This document shows positions 15,440 to 24,250 of a stretch of 43,759 nt of DNA, piece after piece (the first letter of the stretch is position 1; the number at the start of each line of letters is the position of its first letter). Where the stretch lies: NCBI RefSeq assembly GCF_030865425.1, contig NZ_JAVFCB010000016.1, forward strand, positions 1 through 43,759, given 5' to 3'. This DNA comes from Microbacterium capsulatum. GTDB taxonomy: Bacteria; Actinomycetota; Actinomycetes; Actinomycetales; Microbacteriaceae. The translations under genes and the position numbers were made by a program. The notes under the pieces are model-generated. The model saw only the letters and a program-made list of their open reading frames with translations. It made no database searches and was not told where the DNA came from.

Positions 15440-17461
15440 ATGACGACTGCCGTCGCCCCGGATCCGGTCCTCTCCCCGTTCACCGGGTGGGGCAGGGCGC
15501 ACTGGGAGGCCGTGGCGGACGACTGGCTCGGCCAGATCCGCCGCTACGACAGCCCCGGTGGCGGCCTGCCCCGCCTCCCCGGCCGGGTCACCGGCGACGG
15601 CGAGCGCCGCGAGAGCATGGAGACGGTCGGCCGGTCCTTCCTGCTCGGCTCCGCGCGCATCGCCGGAGCGGCGGACCCTGGCGCACCGGAGGTGCAGGCC
15701 CACCTGGACTGGTACTCGCGGGCGCTGCTCGCGGGCACCCGTCCGGGTGGCGCCGAGGAGTGGCCGCGCGGCGTCACCTGCCGGCTCCCCCTCACCGGCA
15801 TCACGAACTCGATCGTGGAGTCGGCGAACATCGGGTTCAGCCTGTACGTCTGCCGCGACCGGCTGTGGGCCGGGCTCACCCGCCCCGAGCAGCAGCAGAT
15901 CGCGGACTGGCTGCGCCACCACGCCCGCTGCGAGGTGTGGCAGAACAACTGGCAGCTCTTCCCGGCGATGGCCGAGGGCTTCCTCCGCTCCGTCGGCGAG
16001 GAGGTCACCGGCACCACCTCGCACCGCAACGTCGCCCGGGTCGAGTCCTGGTACCTCGGCGACGGCTGGTACACCGACGGCCCCGAGCACGCGATCGACT
16101 ACTACAACGCGTGGGCGATCCACCCGTACCTCTGGGCCTGGTACCGGATGACCGACACCGTGCAGACGCCGGAGGGGCAGCGCCACCTCGAACGGCTGCG
16201 CGATTTCACCGCGTCGCAGGCGCACATGTTCGCGTCGGACGGATCCGTGCTGCACCAGGGCCGTTCGCTCACGTATCGCACCGCCCTGCTCGCCGCGCTG
16301 TGGTGCGCGGACGAGTCCGGCGTCAGCGCGCTCACGCCCGGCCAGACCCGCCGGATCGCCTCGGGCGTGCTCTCCCGCTTCACCGCGCAGGGCGTCGGCG
16401 TCGGCGGCCCGCTCTCGCTCGGCTGGTACCACGAGTTCGAGCCGGTGCTGCAGGACTACAGCGGCTTCGGCTCCCCCTATCTGGCCGGGATCGGGTTCCT
16501 CGGGCTCGCCCAGCCGGCCTCGGCGCCGGTGTGGACCGCGCCCGAGGAGGCGCAGCCGTCCGACGGCGGCCCGTTCGTGCGGCCGATCGAGCCGGCAGGG
16601 TGGGTGCTCCGGGCCGCATCCGACGGCATCGTCCGGATGGCGAACCACGGCTCGGACCACGCGACGCTCCCCGTCGGCGAGGACGTCGACCGGGACGACC
16701 CGCACTACGCCAAGTTCGGCTACACGACCCACACCGCGCCCGGCACCGGGCCGGCCTGGGCGGACGCGATCGACGCGCACTTCGCGCTGGTCGACGCCGA
16801 GGGCAACGGCAGCCGCCGCAGCGCGCTGAGGGCGACCCGCGTGGAGGGCGCGCTGTCCGGATCCGTGCACGTGCCGCAGTTCGACCGGCGTGCGCTGCCC
16901 GGCTGCGCGGTGACGACCGTGACCGCCTCCGACGACGTGTACGAGGTGCGCGCGCACCTCGTCGAGACGGACCGGCCGTGGACCATGCGCGAGGGCGGCT
17001 ACGCCGTCGCCGACGACGTGGAGCCCACCGGCGGGACGTTCGACGGCGGCGCGTGGGTGCGCGGCCGGGACGGTTTGCTATCGGCGGTCGTCGGCCTGCA
17101 CGGCTGGGACACGGTCCCGGTCCCCGAGTCCGCCCCGTCCCCGGTCCCTGAGCCCGTCGAAGGGTCGTCGGCCCGCATCTTCGCCTACCGCGACGCGAAC
17201 GCGATGGGCCCTCACTCCGCCACCCCGGCCGTGTTCGGCACGACGGGCACCGGCCGGACCGTGGTGGTCACGCTGCACGTGCTCGAGCGCGGCGGCCCGG
17301 CGGATCCGCGGCATTGGCGTGACCAGGTCGCGCTGCGCGTCGACGGGACCCGGATCCACCTCACCTGGGCGTCGGGCGGAGTCGACGAGTTCGATCTCGC
17401 GACGTTCCTGCCCTGGGACGGGCACGCGGGGCTCACCGGCCCGCGCGGGGAAGCCCGATGA
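15440..17461 (+). CDS. DUF2264 family protein, probable cytosolic glycan-processing enzyme
   Basis: 673 residues from ATG 15440, with GGGAG six bases upstream. The first ~390 residues are rich in Trp and helical (FLLGSARIAG, YSRALLAGTR, GYYNAWAIHPYLWAW-like block) and match DUF2264, an (alpha/alpha)-barrel-like family often seen in pectin and rhamnogalacturonan loci. The C-terminal ~280 residues look like a beta-sandwich. There is no signal peptide, so it should act inside on imported oligosaccharides. Between a binding protein and a fucosidase, a glycoside hydrolase or lyase role is plausible but unproven. An insertion PVPEPVEGSS at about residues 568-577 is encoded by a dispersed-repeat-like sequence (see 17146-17164). 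The stop overlaps the fucosidase start. Confidence 0.82.
   Translation: MTTAVAPDPVLSPFTGWGRAHWEAVADDWLGQIRRYDSPGGGLPRLPGRVTGDGERRESMETVGRSFLLGSARIAGAADPGAPEVQAHLDWYSRALLAGTRPGGAEEWPRGVTCRLPLTGITNSIVESANIGFSLYVCRDRLWAGLTRPEQQQIADWLRHHARCEVWQNNWQLFPAMAEGFLRSVGEEVTGTTSHRNVARVESWYLGDGWYTDGPEHAIDYYNAWAIHPYLWAWYRMTDTVQTPEGQRHLERLRDFTASQAHMFASDGSVLHQGRSLTYRTALLAALWCADESGVSALTPGQTRRIASGVLSRFTAQGVGVGGPLSLGWYHEFEPVLQDYSGFGSPYLAGIGFLGLAQPASAPVWTAPEEAQPSDGGPFVRPIEPAGWVLRAASDGIVRMANHGSDHATLPVGEDVDRDDPHYAKFGYTTHTAPGTGPAWADAIDAHFALVDAEGNGSRRSALRATRVEGALSGSVHVPQFDRRALPGCAVTTVTASDDVYEVRAHLVETDRPWTMREGGYAVADDVEPTGGTFDGGAWVRGRDGLLSAVVGLHGWDTVPVPESAPSPVPEPVEGSSARIFAYRDANAMGPHSATPAVFGTTGTGRTVVVTLHVLERGGPADPRHWRDQVALRVDGTRIHLTWASGGVDEFDLATFLPWDGHAGLTGPRGEAR
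17146..17164. repeat. REP-like dispersed repeat inside the DUF2264 gene
   Basis: CCCTGAGCCCGTCGAAGGG, one base away from CCCTGAGCCTGTCGAAGGG, which I know as a very common intergenic palindromic repeat of many bacteria including high-GC actinobacteria. Here it is in frame and translated as PEPVEG. I noticed no second copy in the window. Confidence 0.65.
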
Positions 17462-18840
17462 TCGCGCTGCGGTACGGCGCAGGCCCGCAGGAGCTCCGCC
17501 AGGATCCGGCCATGCGCGCCTTCCGCGCCGACCGGTTCGGGCAGTTCGTGCACTGGGGCCTCTACGCCCTCCCCGCGGGCACCTGGCACGGGCGGACCAT
17601 CGAGTTCGCCGCCGAGTTCCTCATGCATTCGGCGAAGGTCAGCCGGGAGGACTGGGCCGCCCTCGCCCGCGACTTCACGCTCGACGGGTTCGACCCCGCG
17701 GCCTGGGCGCGCACCGCGAAGGCGATGGGCGCCCGCTACGTGACCGTGACGACCAAGCACCACGACGGGTTCTGCCTGTGGCCGAGCGCGCACAGCGACT
17801 TCACCGTCGCGGCGACGCCCTCGGGCCGGGACGTGCTCGGCGAGATCCTCGCCGCCTATCAGGCCGAGGGGCTGGCGACGCACCTGTACTACTCGGTGCT
17901 GGACTGGCACCATCCCGATTGGCGGTACCGGCTCGACACCGACGAGGACCGCGCCGCGTTCGACCGCTACCTCGACTTCGCCGCGAACCAGCTCGTCGAG
18001 CTCGCCGAGCGCTACCCGCAGGTGCGCGGGTTCTGGTTCGACGGCACCTGGGACGAGTCGGTCAAGGCGAACGGCCGCTGGACGCACGAGATCGAGCGGA
18101 TCCTCAAGGAGCGGATCCCCGGGGCGATCGTGAACAGCCGGCTCCGCGCCGACGACCTCGGCGCGCGGCATTTCGACTCCAACGGCGATCTCATGGGCGA
18201 CTACGAGAGCGGCTACGAGCGGCGCCTGCCCGCGCCGTGGGACCGGTCGGTGACGGCCCACGACTGGGAGGCGTGCGCGACGATCACGCAGGCCACCTGG
18301 GGCTTCCACGACTCCGCGTGGGCGGACCGTGGCCGCAAGACCCCCGCGCAGATCATCGAGCAGCTCGCGCAGACGGTGAGCCTCGGCGGCAACCTGCTGC
18401 TGAACTTCGGGCCGCGCGGCGACGGATCCCTCGTCCCGGCCGAGGTCGACCTCGCCCGCGAGGTCGGCGCATGGATGCACGCGAACGGCGCCGCCGTGCA
18501 CGGCTCCGGCCCGGCCGAAAGGTGGGAGTACCCGGGCTGGGGCTTCTACACGGCGCCGCTCGACGCGGCGGGCGCCGAGACCGGGCTCGTGCACGCGATC
18601 GTCACCCGGATCCCGGTGTCCGGGATCCTCACGGTCGAGGTCCCCGCGGGCCTCGAGGTACGGGCGATCCGCGCCCTCGCCGACGGCGCGAATGTGCCGT
18701 TCACCGTCCTGGACGGGCATTCCCTCCGCTTCCCGGCCCCCGCCTCCACGGGCATGCCGGTCGTGTTCGCCCTCGAGACGGGGCCGGCCGGAGAGGATCC
18801 GGCCCTGCGCGAACCGAACCCCGACGTCGCGCTCGTGTGA
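17458..18840 (+). CDS. Alpha-L-fucosidase, GH29, cytosolic
   Basis: 460 residues from ATG 17458 in an ATGA overlap with the previous stop. The (beta/alpha)8 domain shows the GH29 landmarks FGQFVHWGLYALPAGTW, TTKHHDGFCLWPS, YYSVLDWHHPDW and GFWFDGTWD with the predicted nucleophile Asp195, and GGNLLLNFGPRGDG. A short C-terminal beta domain follows. No signal peptide is present, so it should remove terminal alpha-L-fucose from imported oligosaccharides. GH29 includes 1,2-, 1,3/4- and 1,6-specific enzymes, and the linkage cannot be told. This gene is the best clue that fucose is one sugar handled by the locus. Confidence 0.94.
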   Translation: MIALRYGAGPQELRQDPAMRAFRADRFGQFVHWGLYALPAGTWHGRTIEFAAEFLMHSAKVSREDWAALARDFTLDGFDPAAWARTAKAMGARYVTVTTKHHDGFCLWPSAHSDFTVAATPSGRDVLGEILAAYQAEGLATHLYYSVLDWHHPDWRYRLDTDEDRAAFDRYLDFAANQLVELAERYPQVRGFWFDGTWDESVKANGRWTHEIERILKERIPGAIVNSRLRADDLGARHFDSNGDLMGDYESGYERRLPAPWDRSVTAHDWEACATITQATWGFHDSAWADRGRKTPAQIIEQLAQTVSLGGNLLLNFGPRGDGSLVPAEVDLAREVGAWMHANGAAVHGSGPAERWEYPGWGFYTAPLDAAGAETGLVHAIVTRIPVSGILTVEVPAGLEVRAIRALADGANVPFTVLDGHSLRFPAPASTGMPVVFALETGPAGEDPALREPNPDVALV

Positions 18841-18858
18841 CAGATGCATGAGCGGGCG

Positions 18859-18896
18859 CCTTCCCGTTCCGCGCTTGCGACGGAGGAACGGGAAGG
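18859..18896 (+). promoter_or_regulatory. Intercistronic 12-bp hairpin between fucosidase and secreted protein
   Basis: CCTTCCCGTTCC (18859-18870) pairs perfectly with GGAACGGGAAGG (18885-18896); loop 14 bases. No T-tract follows. It may attenuate or process the transcript before the secreted-protein gene. Confidence 0.65.
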
Positions 18897-18945
18897 ACAG
18901 CACCCCATCCCACCGCTTCGAAGACGAACAGGAAAGGGCATCACC

Positions 18946-21120
18946 ATGAAACAACACCGCACCGCGCACCGCAACGTGCGCGCAGTCCGATGGCGGCGGC
19001 TGACGCCGGCGCTCGCGATCGGGGCCGTCGCGGCCCTCACCGTGCCGGCCGCCGCGAACGCCGACACGACCATCGCGCCGCCGCAGTACACGGCCGCCGC
19101 GACCGGGAAGATCAGCGGCTCGCTGCTGAGCGACATCGCCGGCTCCGCCTTCGTCGACAAGGACGGCCAGTTCCACTGGACCAACGCTGACGCCCCGTAC
19201 GACTCGAACCCCGCGCACCACTGGGCGCGCACGTTCACGAACTCCGACATGGGCGCGGTCACCGCCGGCGTCGGAACGTCGACGCAGCTGAACCAGGCGC
19301 CCGCGTACTACGCGGACCCGAACACCATCTGCTATCAGCTCGACAAGGATCCGACCTTCCCGATCCCGTCGCCGCAGCAGGACGACCACTGCGACGTCAT
19401 CGGCGTGTGGGTGGACCCGCAGGGCGTCTGGCACGCTCTGCTCAACGACGAGTTCCAGTTCGACCCGTGGCAGACCAAGGGGCCCGACGCAACGGTCGCG
19501 CAGAAGATCGCCAGCGCGCACCACAACAACCGGATCCTGCTCGCGACGTCCCAGGACAAGGGCGCCTCGTGGCAGTACAGGGGACCGGCGCTCACCTCGG
19601 CCTGGGATGACGACCAGGTCATCGACAGCGCCGCCTCCCCCGGCAAGTCCTACCCGTTCGGCAACTCGGGCTGCCGGCTCTTCATCGATTACTCGACCGG
19701 CTACTTCTACATCACGTACAACGTGAAGATCTACAAGAAGCCCGCATCGTCCACCCTCGCCAGCTGGACCGAGATGGCCCGCTCGCCCATCAGCGAAGGC
19801 ATGGCCAGCGGCACCTGGCAGAAGTGGTACAACGGCTCCTGGTCGCAGCCGGGCATCGGCGGCATCGACGGCAACGTCAACTCCGTCGGCGGCCTGAACG
19901 TGTCCTACGACCCGGCCACGGACCGGATCGCGTGGAACGGATCCGGGGCGAACGCCTCGGCCTCGTACCAGGGCAACACCGTCAAGGCCGACCACCTGAT
20001 CAGCCTCGCCGACGGCACCGGCGCCACGTACACCGCCAACACGCTCGCGCACACGATCATCGACGACGCGACCGGCACGAGCGCGCCGAACCGCACGATC
20101 GGCTACACCGATCCCGTGACCGGCATGAACGTGACGATCAAGGCCGTCGACGACAAGTACGAGAACGGCGTCAAGGTCGTCACCGGCGGGATCTACGTCA
20201 CCCAGACCGACCCGAAAACGGGCGTCTCCGCGACGGTCGACCTGATCACCAACAGCGCGTTCTACCAGGACCCGATGTCGAAGTTCATCTACCAGCCAGC
20301 CGTGAACAACGAGTCCGCGATCTCGTACAACGCATTCGCGGGCCAGTACCGGATCGTCGGCTACGACGGCAACGTGTACGAGACGGCCGACCTCGGCGAC
20401 CCGAACTCGTGGAAGGTCGTCGGGCTCATGCCCGCGGGATCCAACGGCGGCTACCTGACGTCGCTCGACAACGGCAGCCTGACGAACCAGAACGTCACCG
20501 GCCGCTCGTTCCTGACGATCTCCGACCTGAACGGCAAGGTGGTCGACATCGCGCAGACGCCGGGCTCCGGCAATGCGATCGTCAGCTCCGAGTACGTGCC
20601 GCAGGACACCGCGGGCAACCCGGTGAGCCAGGACGCGTCGTACATCCTCCGCGTCGGCGGCAAGGCCGTCACCTCGAACCACGGCCCCGGCCTGGACGGC
20701 GGAGACGGCAAGGCCACGAGCGCCTCGACGTGGAAGCTCGTCCCGGTGAAGGACCCGCGTTCGACCACCGGCGAGAACAGCGGCTTCTACCGCCTCGTCG
20801 ACCCGTCGACGAACAAGACCCTGCAGGTCTCCGGCAGCACTCCCGAGGGGAAGCGCGCGGTCGATGCGGTCGTCACCGTCGGCGCCCAGGAGGCCGACGC
20901 CACACCGATGACCTCGACGAGCCTGGGCACCCCGGGCGGGAGCGACCAGTGGTACCTGCAGCGCGTCGCCACGAGCGGCACCTCGCTGGACGGCTCCACG
21001 ACGTACCGCCTCGTCAACCGCAACAGCGGGCTGGCTCTGCAGTACGTGAACGACCGGATGCGGCTCGAGCAGCAGGCACCGGGCGACGCCTCGCAGTACG
21101 TCACCGCGACGGTGCGCTGA
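18946..21120 (+). CDS. Secreted Asp-box (propeller-like) protein with ricin-type lectin-like C-terminus
   Basis: 724 residues from ATG 18946 with AGGAAAGG upstream. A long Sec signal peptide (MKQHRTAHRN..., basic n-region, LAIGAVAALTVPAAANA, cleavage about residue 42) leads to a domain rich in aromatic residues and Asp. It contains an Asp-box TSQDKGASW (S-x-D-x-G-x-S-W, about residue 203) of the kind found in sialidase-like beta-propellers, and GCRLFIDYSTGYFYITYNVK. The last ~170 residues carry FYRLVDPSTNKTLQV and TYRLVNRNSGLALQYV with QWYLQRV, resembling a ricin-B trefoil carbohydrate-binding module. No sorting signal or anchor is seen. A secreted glycan-binding or glycan-cleaving enzyme for this locus is likely; I do not recognise a defined GH family. 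Confidence 0.75.
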   Translation: MKQHRTAHRNVRAVRWRRLTPALAIGAVAALTVPAAANADTTIAPPQYTAAATGKISGSLLSDIAGSAFVDKDGQFHWTNADAPYDSNPAHHWARTFTNSDMGAVTAGVGTSTQLNQAPAYYADPNTICYQLDKDPTFPIPSPQQDDHCDVIGVWVDPQGVWHALLNDEFQFDPWQTKGPDATVAQKIASAHHNNRILLATSQDKGASWQYRGPALTSAWDDDQVIDSAASPGKSYPFGNSGCRLFIDYSTGYFYITYNVKIYKKPASSTLASWTEMARSPISEGMASGTWQKWYNGSWSQPGIGGIDGNVNSVGGLNVSYDPATDRIAWNGSGANASASYQGNTVKADHLISLADGTGATYTANTLAHTIIDDATGTSAPNRTIGYTDPVTGMNVTIKAVDDKYENGVKVVTGGIYVTQTDPKTGVSATVDLITNSAFYQDPMSKFIYQPAVNNESAISYNAFAGQYRIVGYDGNVYETADLGDPNSWKVVGLMPAGSNGGYLTSLDNGSLTNQNVTGRSFLTISDLNGKVVDIAQTPGSGNAIVSSEYVPQDTAGNPVSQDASYILRVGGKAVTSNHGPGLDGGDGKATSASTWKLVPVKDPRSTTGENSGFYRLVDPSTNKTLQVSGSTPEGKRAVDAVVTVGAQEADATPMTSTSLGTPGGSDQWYLQRVATSGTSLDGSTTYRLVNRNSGLALQYVNDRMRLEQQAPGDASQYVTATVR

Positions 21121-21140
21121 GCGGCACGTGAGGACAGCGG

Positions 21141-21173
21141 AGCCGGGTCGATGGCCATCCCCTCGGCCCGGCT
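21141..21173 (+). terminator. Candidate terminator after the secreted-protein gene
   Basis: AGCCGGG (21141-21147) and CCCGGCT (21167-21173) pair over a 19-base loop that can fold further; only a weak T content follows. Position after the last gene of the glycan operon supports termination. Confidence 0.4.
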
Positions 21174-21242
21174 TCGTCGTGTCCGGCGCTTCTCCTGCAT
21201 CGGGCCCTGGACGCGCGCCGCCGACCGGCGCAAGCTGGACGC

Positions 21243-21638
21243 ATGACGGCATTCCAGACCACCCACGCGTTCAGCGGCTTCAGCGTCGACGACATCGACG
21301 CCGCCCGCACCTTCTACGGCGACACCCTCGGCTTGGAGGTCTCCACCAATCCGATGGGCTTCCTCGACATCCGCCTGCCGCAGGGCGGATCCGTCCTCGT
21401 CTACGCGAAGCCGAACCACGTCCCGGCGAGCTTCACGATCATGAACTTCCCGGTCGACGACGTCGAGGCGGCGGTGGACGACCTCAACGCCCGCGGCGTC
21501 GTCACCAAGATCTACACCGACCCGGACTTCGGCACCGACGCGAAGGGCATCGCGCACGGCGGACCCGGCCGCGGCCCGACGATCGCCTGGTTCACGGATC
21601 CCGCGGGCAACGTGCTGGCCGTGCTGTCGGCGGGCTGA
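21243..21638 (+). CDS. VOC-superfamily protein (glyoxalase/dioxygenase fold)
   Basis: 131 residues from ATG 21243. It shows the paired beta-alpha-beta-beta-beta pattern, with FSVDDIDAARTFYGDTLGLEV at the start of module 1, and AVDDLNARGV and AWFTDPAGNVLAVL in module 2. The metal-binding set is not clearly complete (first ligand position is Phe/Ser rather than His), so this may bind a small molecule or drug rather than act as a glyoxalase. It ends five bases before the aldo/keto reductase, so the two are probably cotranscribed. Confidence 0.85.
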   Translation: MTAFQTTHAFSGFSVDDIDAARTFYGDTLGLEVSTNPMGFLDIRLPQGGSVLVYAKPNHVPASFTIMNFPVDDVEAAVDDLNARGVVTKIYTDPDFGTDAKGIAHGGPGRGPTIAWFTDPAGNVLAVLSAG

Positions 21639-21642
21639 TCCG

Positions 21643-22611
21643 ATGGAGCTCGCCACCCTCGGCGCCCTGTCCGTCGGGCGCCTCGGTCTCGGCTGCATGG
21701 GGATGTCGGCGTACTACTCCGGCGCGAACTCCGACGAGGCGGAGTCGATCCGCACCATCCACCGCGCGCTCGAGCTCGGCGTCACGATGCTCGACACGGC
21801 CGAGACGTACGGGCCGCACACGAACGAGGAGCTCGTCGGACGCGCCCTGGCCGGCCGGCGCGACGGCGTCGTGATCGCCACGAAGTTCGGCGTCCACCCG
21901 CGGAGCGAGGGCGGCCGGACGCTCGACGGCACTCCGGAGAACGTGCGGCGCTCGGTCGAGGGATCGCTGCAGCGCCTGGGCACGGACCGGATCGACCTCT
22001 ACTACCAGCACCGGATGGATCCGGCGACGCCGATCGAGGACACCGTCGGCGCCCTGGCCGAGCTCATCGCGGAGGGGAAGATCCTGCACTACGGGCTCTC
22101 CGAGGCCGGCGAGGAGACGCTCCGCCGCGCGCACGCCGTGCATCCGGTCACCGCGCTGCAGACCGAGTACTCGTTGTGGACACGGGAGCCCGCCGAGCGG
22201 ATGCTGCCCGTGCTGCGCGAGCTCGGCATCGGTCTCGTGCCCTACTCGCCGCTCGGGCGCGGGTTCCTCACCGGCGCGATCCGGTCCGCCGACGCGCTCG
22301 ACCCCGGCGACTTCCGCCGCAGCAACCCGCGCTTCGCAGACGACAATCTCGCCGCGAACCTGCGGATCCTCGACGCCGTCGAGATCGTCGCCGCCGACCT
22401 CGACGCGATGCCCGCGCAGGTCGCGCTCGCGTGGGTGCTCGCGCAGGGCGACGACATCGCGCCGATCCCGGGAACGAAGCGGGTCGTGCGCCTCGAGGAG
22501 AACATCGGCGCCGACACGCTCCGGCTCACCCCCGACCAGCTCGCGGCTCTCGACGCGCTCCCGCCGGCGGCCGGCGACCGGTACGCCGACATGTCGGGCG
22601 TCGGGCGCTGA
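21643..22611 (+). CDS. Aldo/keto reductase
   Basis: 322 residues from ATG 21643. The catalytic tetrad is readable: Asp51 (MLDTAETY), Tyr56, Lys81 (IATKFG) and His123 (YYQHRMDP). The NADPH-binding end has VPYSPLGRGFLTG and PIPGTKRVVRLEENIGA, placing it with the AKR13-like/YakC group of soluble reductases. Substrates of this group are broad aldehydes and ketones. It closely follows the VOC gene and ends 42 bases from the convergent ICL/PEP-mutase gene. Confidence 0.94.
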   Translation: MELATLGALSVGRLGLGCMGMSAYYSGANSDEAESIRTIHRALELGVTMLDTAETYGPHTNEELVGRALAGRRDGVVIATKFGVHPRSEGGRTLDGTPENVRRSVEGSLQRLGTDRIDLYYQHRMDPATPIEDTVGALAELIAEGKILHYGLSEAGEETLRRAHAVHPVTALQTEYSLWTREPAERMLPVLRELGIGLVPYSPLGRGFLTGAIRSADALDPGDFRRSNPRFADDNLAANLRILDAVEIVAADLDAMPAQVALAWVLAQGDDIAPIPGTKRVVRLEENIGADTLRLTPDQLAALDALPPAAGDRYADMSGVGR

Positions 22612-22639
22612 CGAGCGTCCGCTCGCGCCCGCCCGTGCG

Positions 22640-22672
22640 GCGCCGGTTCGCGTTCAGTCCGAGAACCGGCGC
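22640..22672. terminator. Bidirectional hairpin between convergent genes
   Basis: GCGCCGGTTC (22640-22649) and GAACCGGCGC (22663-22672) form a perfect 10-bp stem with a 13-base loop. It overlaps the last codons of the minus-strand gene and follows the aldo/keto reductase by 28 bases. Confidence 0.55.
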
Positions 22673-23460
22673 TGCACCTCGGCGTACGGGATCGCGCCGT
22701 CGAGGAACCCCAGTGTGCCGGTCTCGAGCAGCTCGCGCCCGGCCCGCTCCAGGGCGGTCAGGGCCGCCCTGGCCAGGCTGCCGCCGAGGCTGATCCGCTT
22801 CACGCCGAGCTCGAACAGCCGCGGCGCCGGAATGATGTTCGACGCCAGCCCCGCGACGATGTTGAGCGGGGCCGGGATCTCATCGGCCAGCCGGCGGATC
22901 GTGTCCTCGTCGTTCACGCCGGGCACGAACACGCAGTCCGCACCGGCGTCGACATAGCGATGCGCGCGGGCGACGGTCTCGGCGAACGGATCCGCCACCC
23001 CGCCGAAGAAGTACGCATCGGTGCGGGCGTTCAGCACGAAGGATCCGCGCGGAGCGGCATCCCGCGCGGCGGCGATCCGATCCGTCGCCTCGTCGACGCC
23101 GAAGAGTTCACCGTGCGCGGTGTCCTCCAGGTTGCCGCCGACCACGCCGCGCTCGACCGCACGCGCGATCGTGCGTCCGACGCCCTCCGCCGTGTCGGAG
23201 TAGCCCGCCTCGAGGTCGGCCGTCACCGGCACGTCGACCACGGCGACGATCCGCTCGATGTGGTCGAGCATCGTGTCCGCGTCCACCCCGCCGCCGTCGG
23301 GCACGCCGAGGGCCCAGGCGATCCCCGCGCTGGTCGTCGCGACGGCCGGGAATCCGAGCTGGGCGAGGATGCGCGCGGATCCCGGATCCCACGCGTTGGG
23401 CAGCACGAACCCGCTGCCGTGGTGCAGGGCCAGGAACGCGGCGGCGGATTCGGTCGACAC
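22654..23460 (-). CDS. Isocitrate lyase/PEP mutase family protein
   Basis: 268 residues from GTG 23460, with GGAGGTG just upstream. Single TIM-barrel domain: PNAWDPGSARILAQLGFPAVATTSAG, the metal/phosphate region TADLEAGYSD (Asp82), GGNLEDT, and NARTDAYFFG. The isocitrate-lyase signature K-K-C-G-H is absent, so it is not an isocitrate lyase itself. Relatives include 2-methylisocitrate lyase, oxaloacetate decarboxylase and phosphonate enzymes, and many members of this short form have no known reaction. It stands alone on the minus strand. Confidence 0.9.
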   Translation of the reverse strand: MSTESAAAFLALHHGSGFVLPNAWDPGSARILAQLGFPAVATTSAGIAWALGVPDGGGVDADTMLDHIERIVAVVDVPVTADLEAGYSDTAEGVGRTIARAVERGVVGGNLEDTAHGELFGVDEATDRIAAARDAAPRGSFVLNARTDAYFFGGVADPFAETVARAHRYVDAGADCVFVPGVNDEDTIRRLADEIPAPLNIVAGLASNIIPAPRLFELGVKRISLGGSLARAALTALERAGRELLETGTLGFLDGAIPYAEVQRRFSD

Positions 23461-23620
23461 GGGTTCACCTCCGGGGCGGGATCTGATCCGTGCCTACTCC
23501 GCCCGGCATGGCCGGTCAAGGGCGCGCCGGTCGCCGAGGAGGATCCTGCTCGGCCGGATGCCGATGTATCAGGGCGGCGACAGGCGCCTCCTCCCGTGCA
23601 CCAGCGAAAGGAGTCCGGAC

Positions 23621-24220
23621 ATGGACATCGTCGTCAACACCGTCAACAAATACTGGCTCGGGCTGCAACGGGCCTCGACGCAGCTCATCTCGATCCCGCG
23701 CAGTCGCGTGCTCGGCGAGGCCGCGCTCACTGCCGTGTGGGGATCGCCCGCGTGGGTGCGGATCGCCGACGCGCGTGGCTCGGCCTGGTTGACCGAGGCG
23801 CCGTTCGGCGGGCAGACAGTGCTGCGCGCGACGACGGATCTGGTCGTGCTGCAGGTCTGGGCCGATCAGGATGTGAAGGCCGCTGCAGTCGGAACACTGT
23901 TCCTCTCATCGCCCTATCTCGCCCAGATCGACGGACGCGAGGTGCTGACGCAGGCCAGCGCTGCGCACGCCGTCGGCCTTCATCCTGTGGAGGAGACGAC
24001 CTGGGTCGGGTACGCGCCCGACGGCGAGGTGAGCGGCGCGCACTCGGTCGTCCGATACGACGGCGCCGCGCCCCTGGGAGACGAAGAGATCCGACGCCTT
24101 CTCACGGCCACGTCGGACGCGCCCGAGGAGACCGAGTTCACGCCGGTCGACACGACCGGTCTGCTCGCCACCAGGCGGATCCGGATCGACACCCGTACCC
24201 GCAGACTCCTCGCCGACTGA
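23621..24220 (+). CDS. Hypothetical protein, 199 residues
   Basis: Start ATG 23621, chosen because AAAGGAG (23607-23613) lies seven bases upstream; the frame is open further left, but only over the antisense of the previous gene. I do not recognise it. It has no signal peptide and no membrane segment. The N-terminal 130 residues alternate short beta-like stretches (VWGSPAWVRIADARGS, TDLVVLQVWADQ, VGTLFLSSPYLAQIDG); the C-terminus is acidic then basic. It is bordered by a divergent ICL/PEP-mutase gene and a convergent HNH gene, so context gives no function. Confidence 0.7.
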   Translation: MDIVVNTVNKYWLGLQRASTQLISIPRSRVLGEAALTAVWGSPAWVRIADARGSAWLTEAPFGGQTVLRATTDLVVLQVWADQDVKAAAVGTLFLSSPYLAQIDGREVLTQASAAHAVGLHPVEETTWVGYAPDGEVSGAHSVVRYDGAAPLGDEEIRRLLTATSDAPEETEFTPVDTTGLLATRRIRIDTRTRRLLAD

Positions 24221-24250
24221 CCCAAGCCGGAACCGTACGAGCGCAGCCGG

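Noticed and set aside
22654..23460. Isocitrate lyase of the glyoxylate cycle
   Set aside because: The protein is too short and lacks the K-K-C-G-H signature; only the wider ICL/PEP-mutase family is supported.
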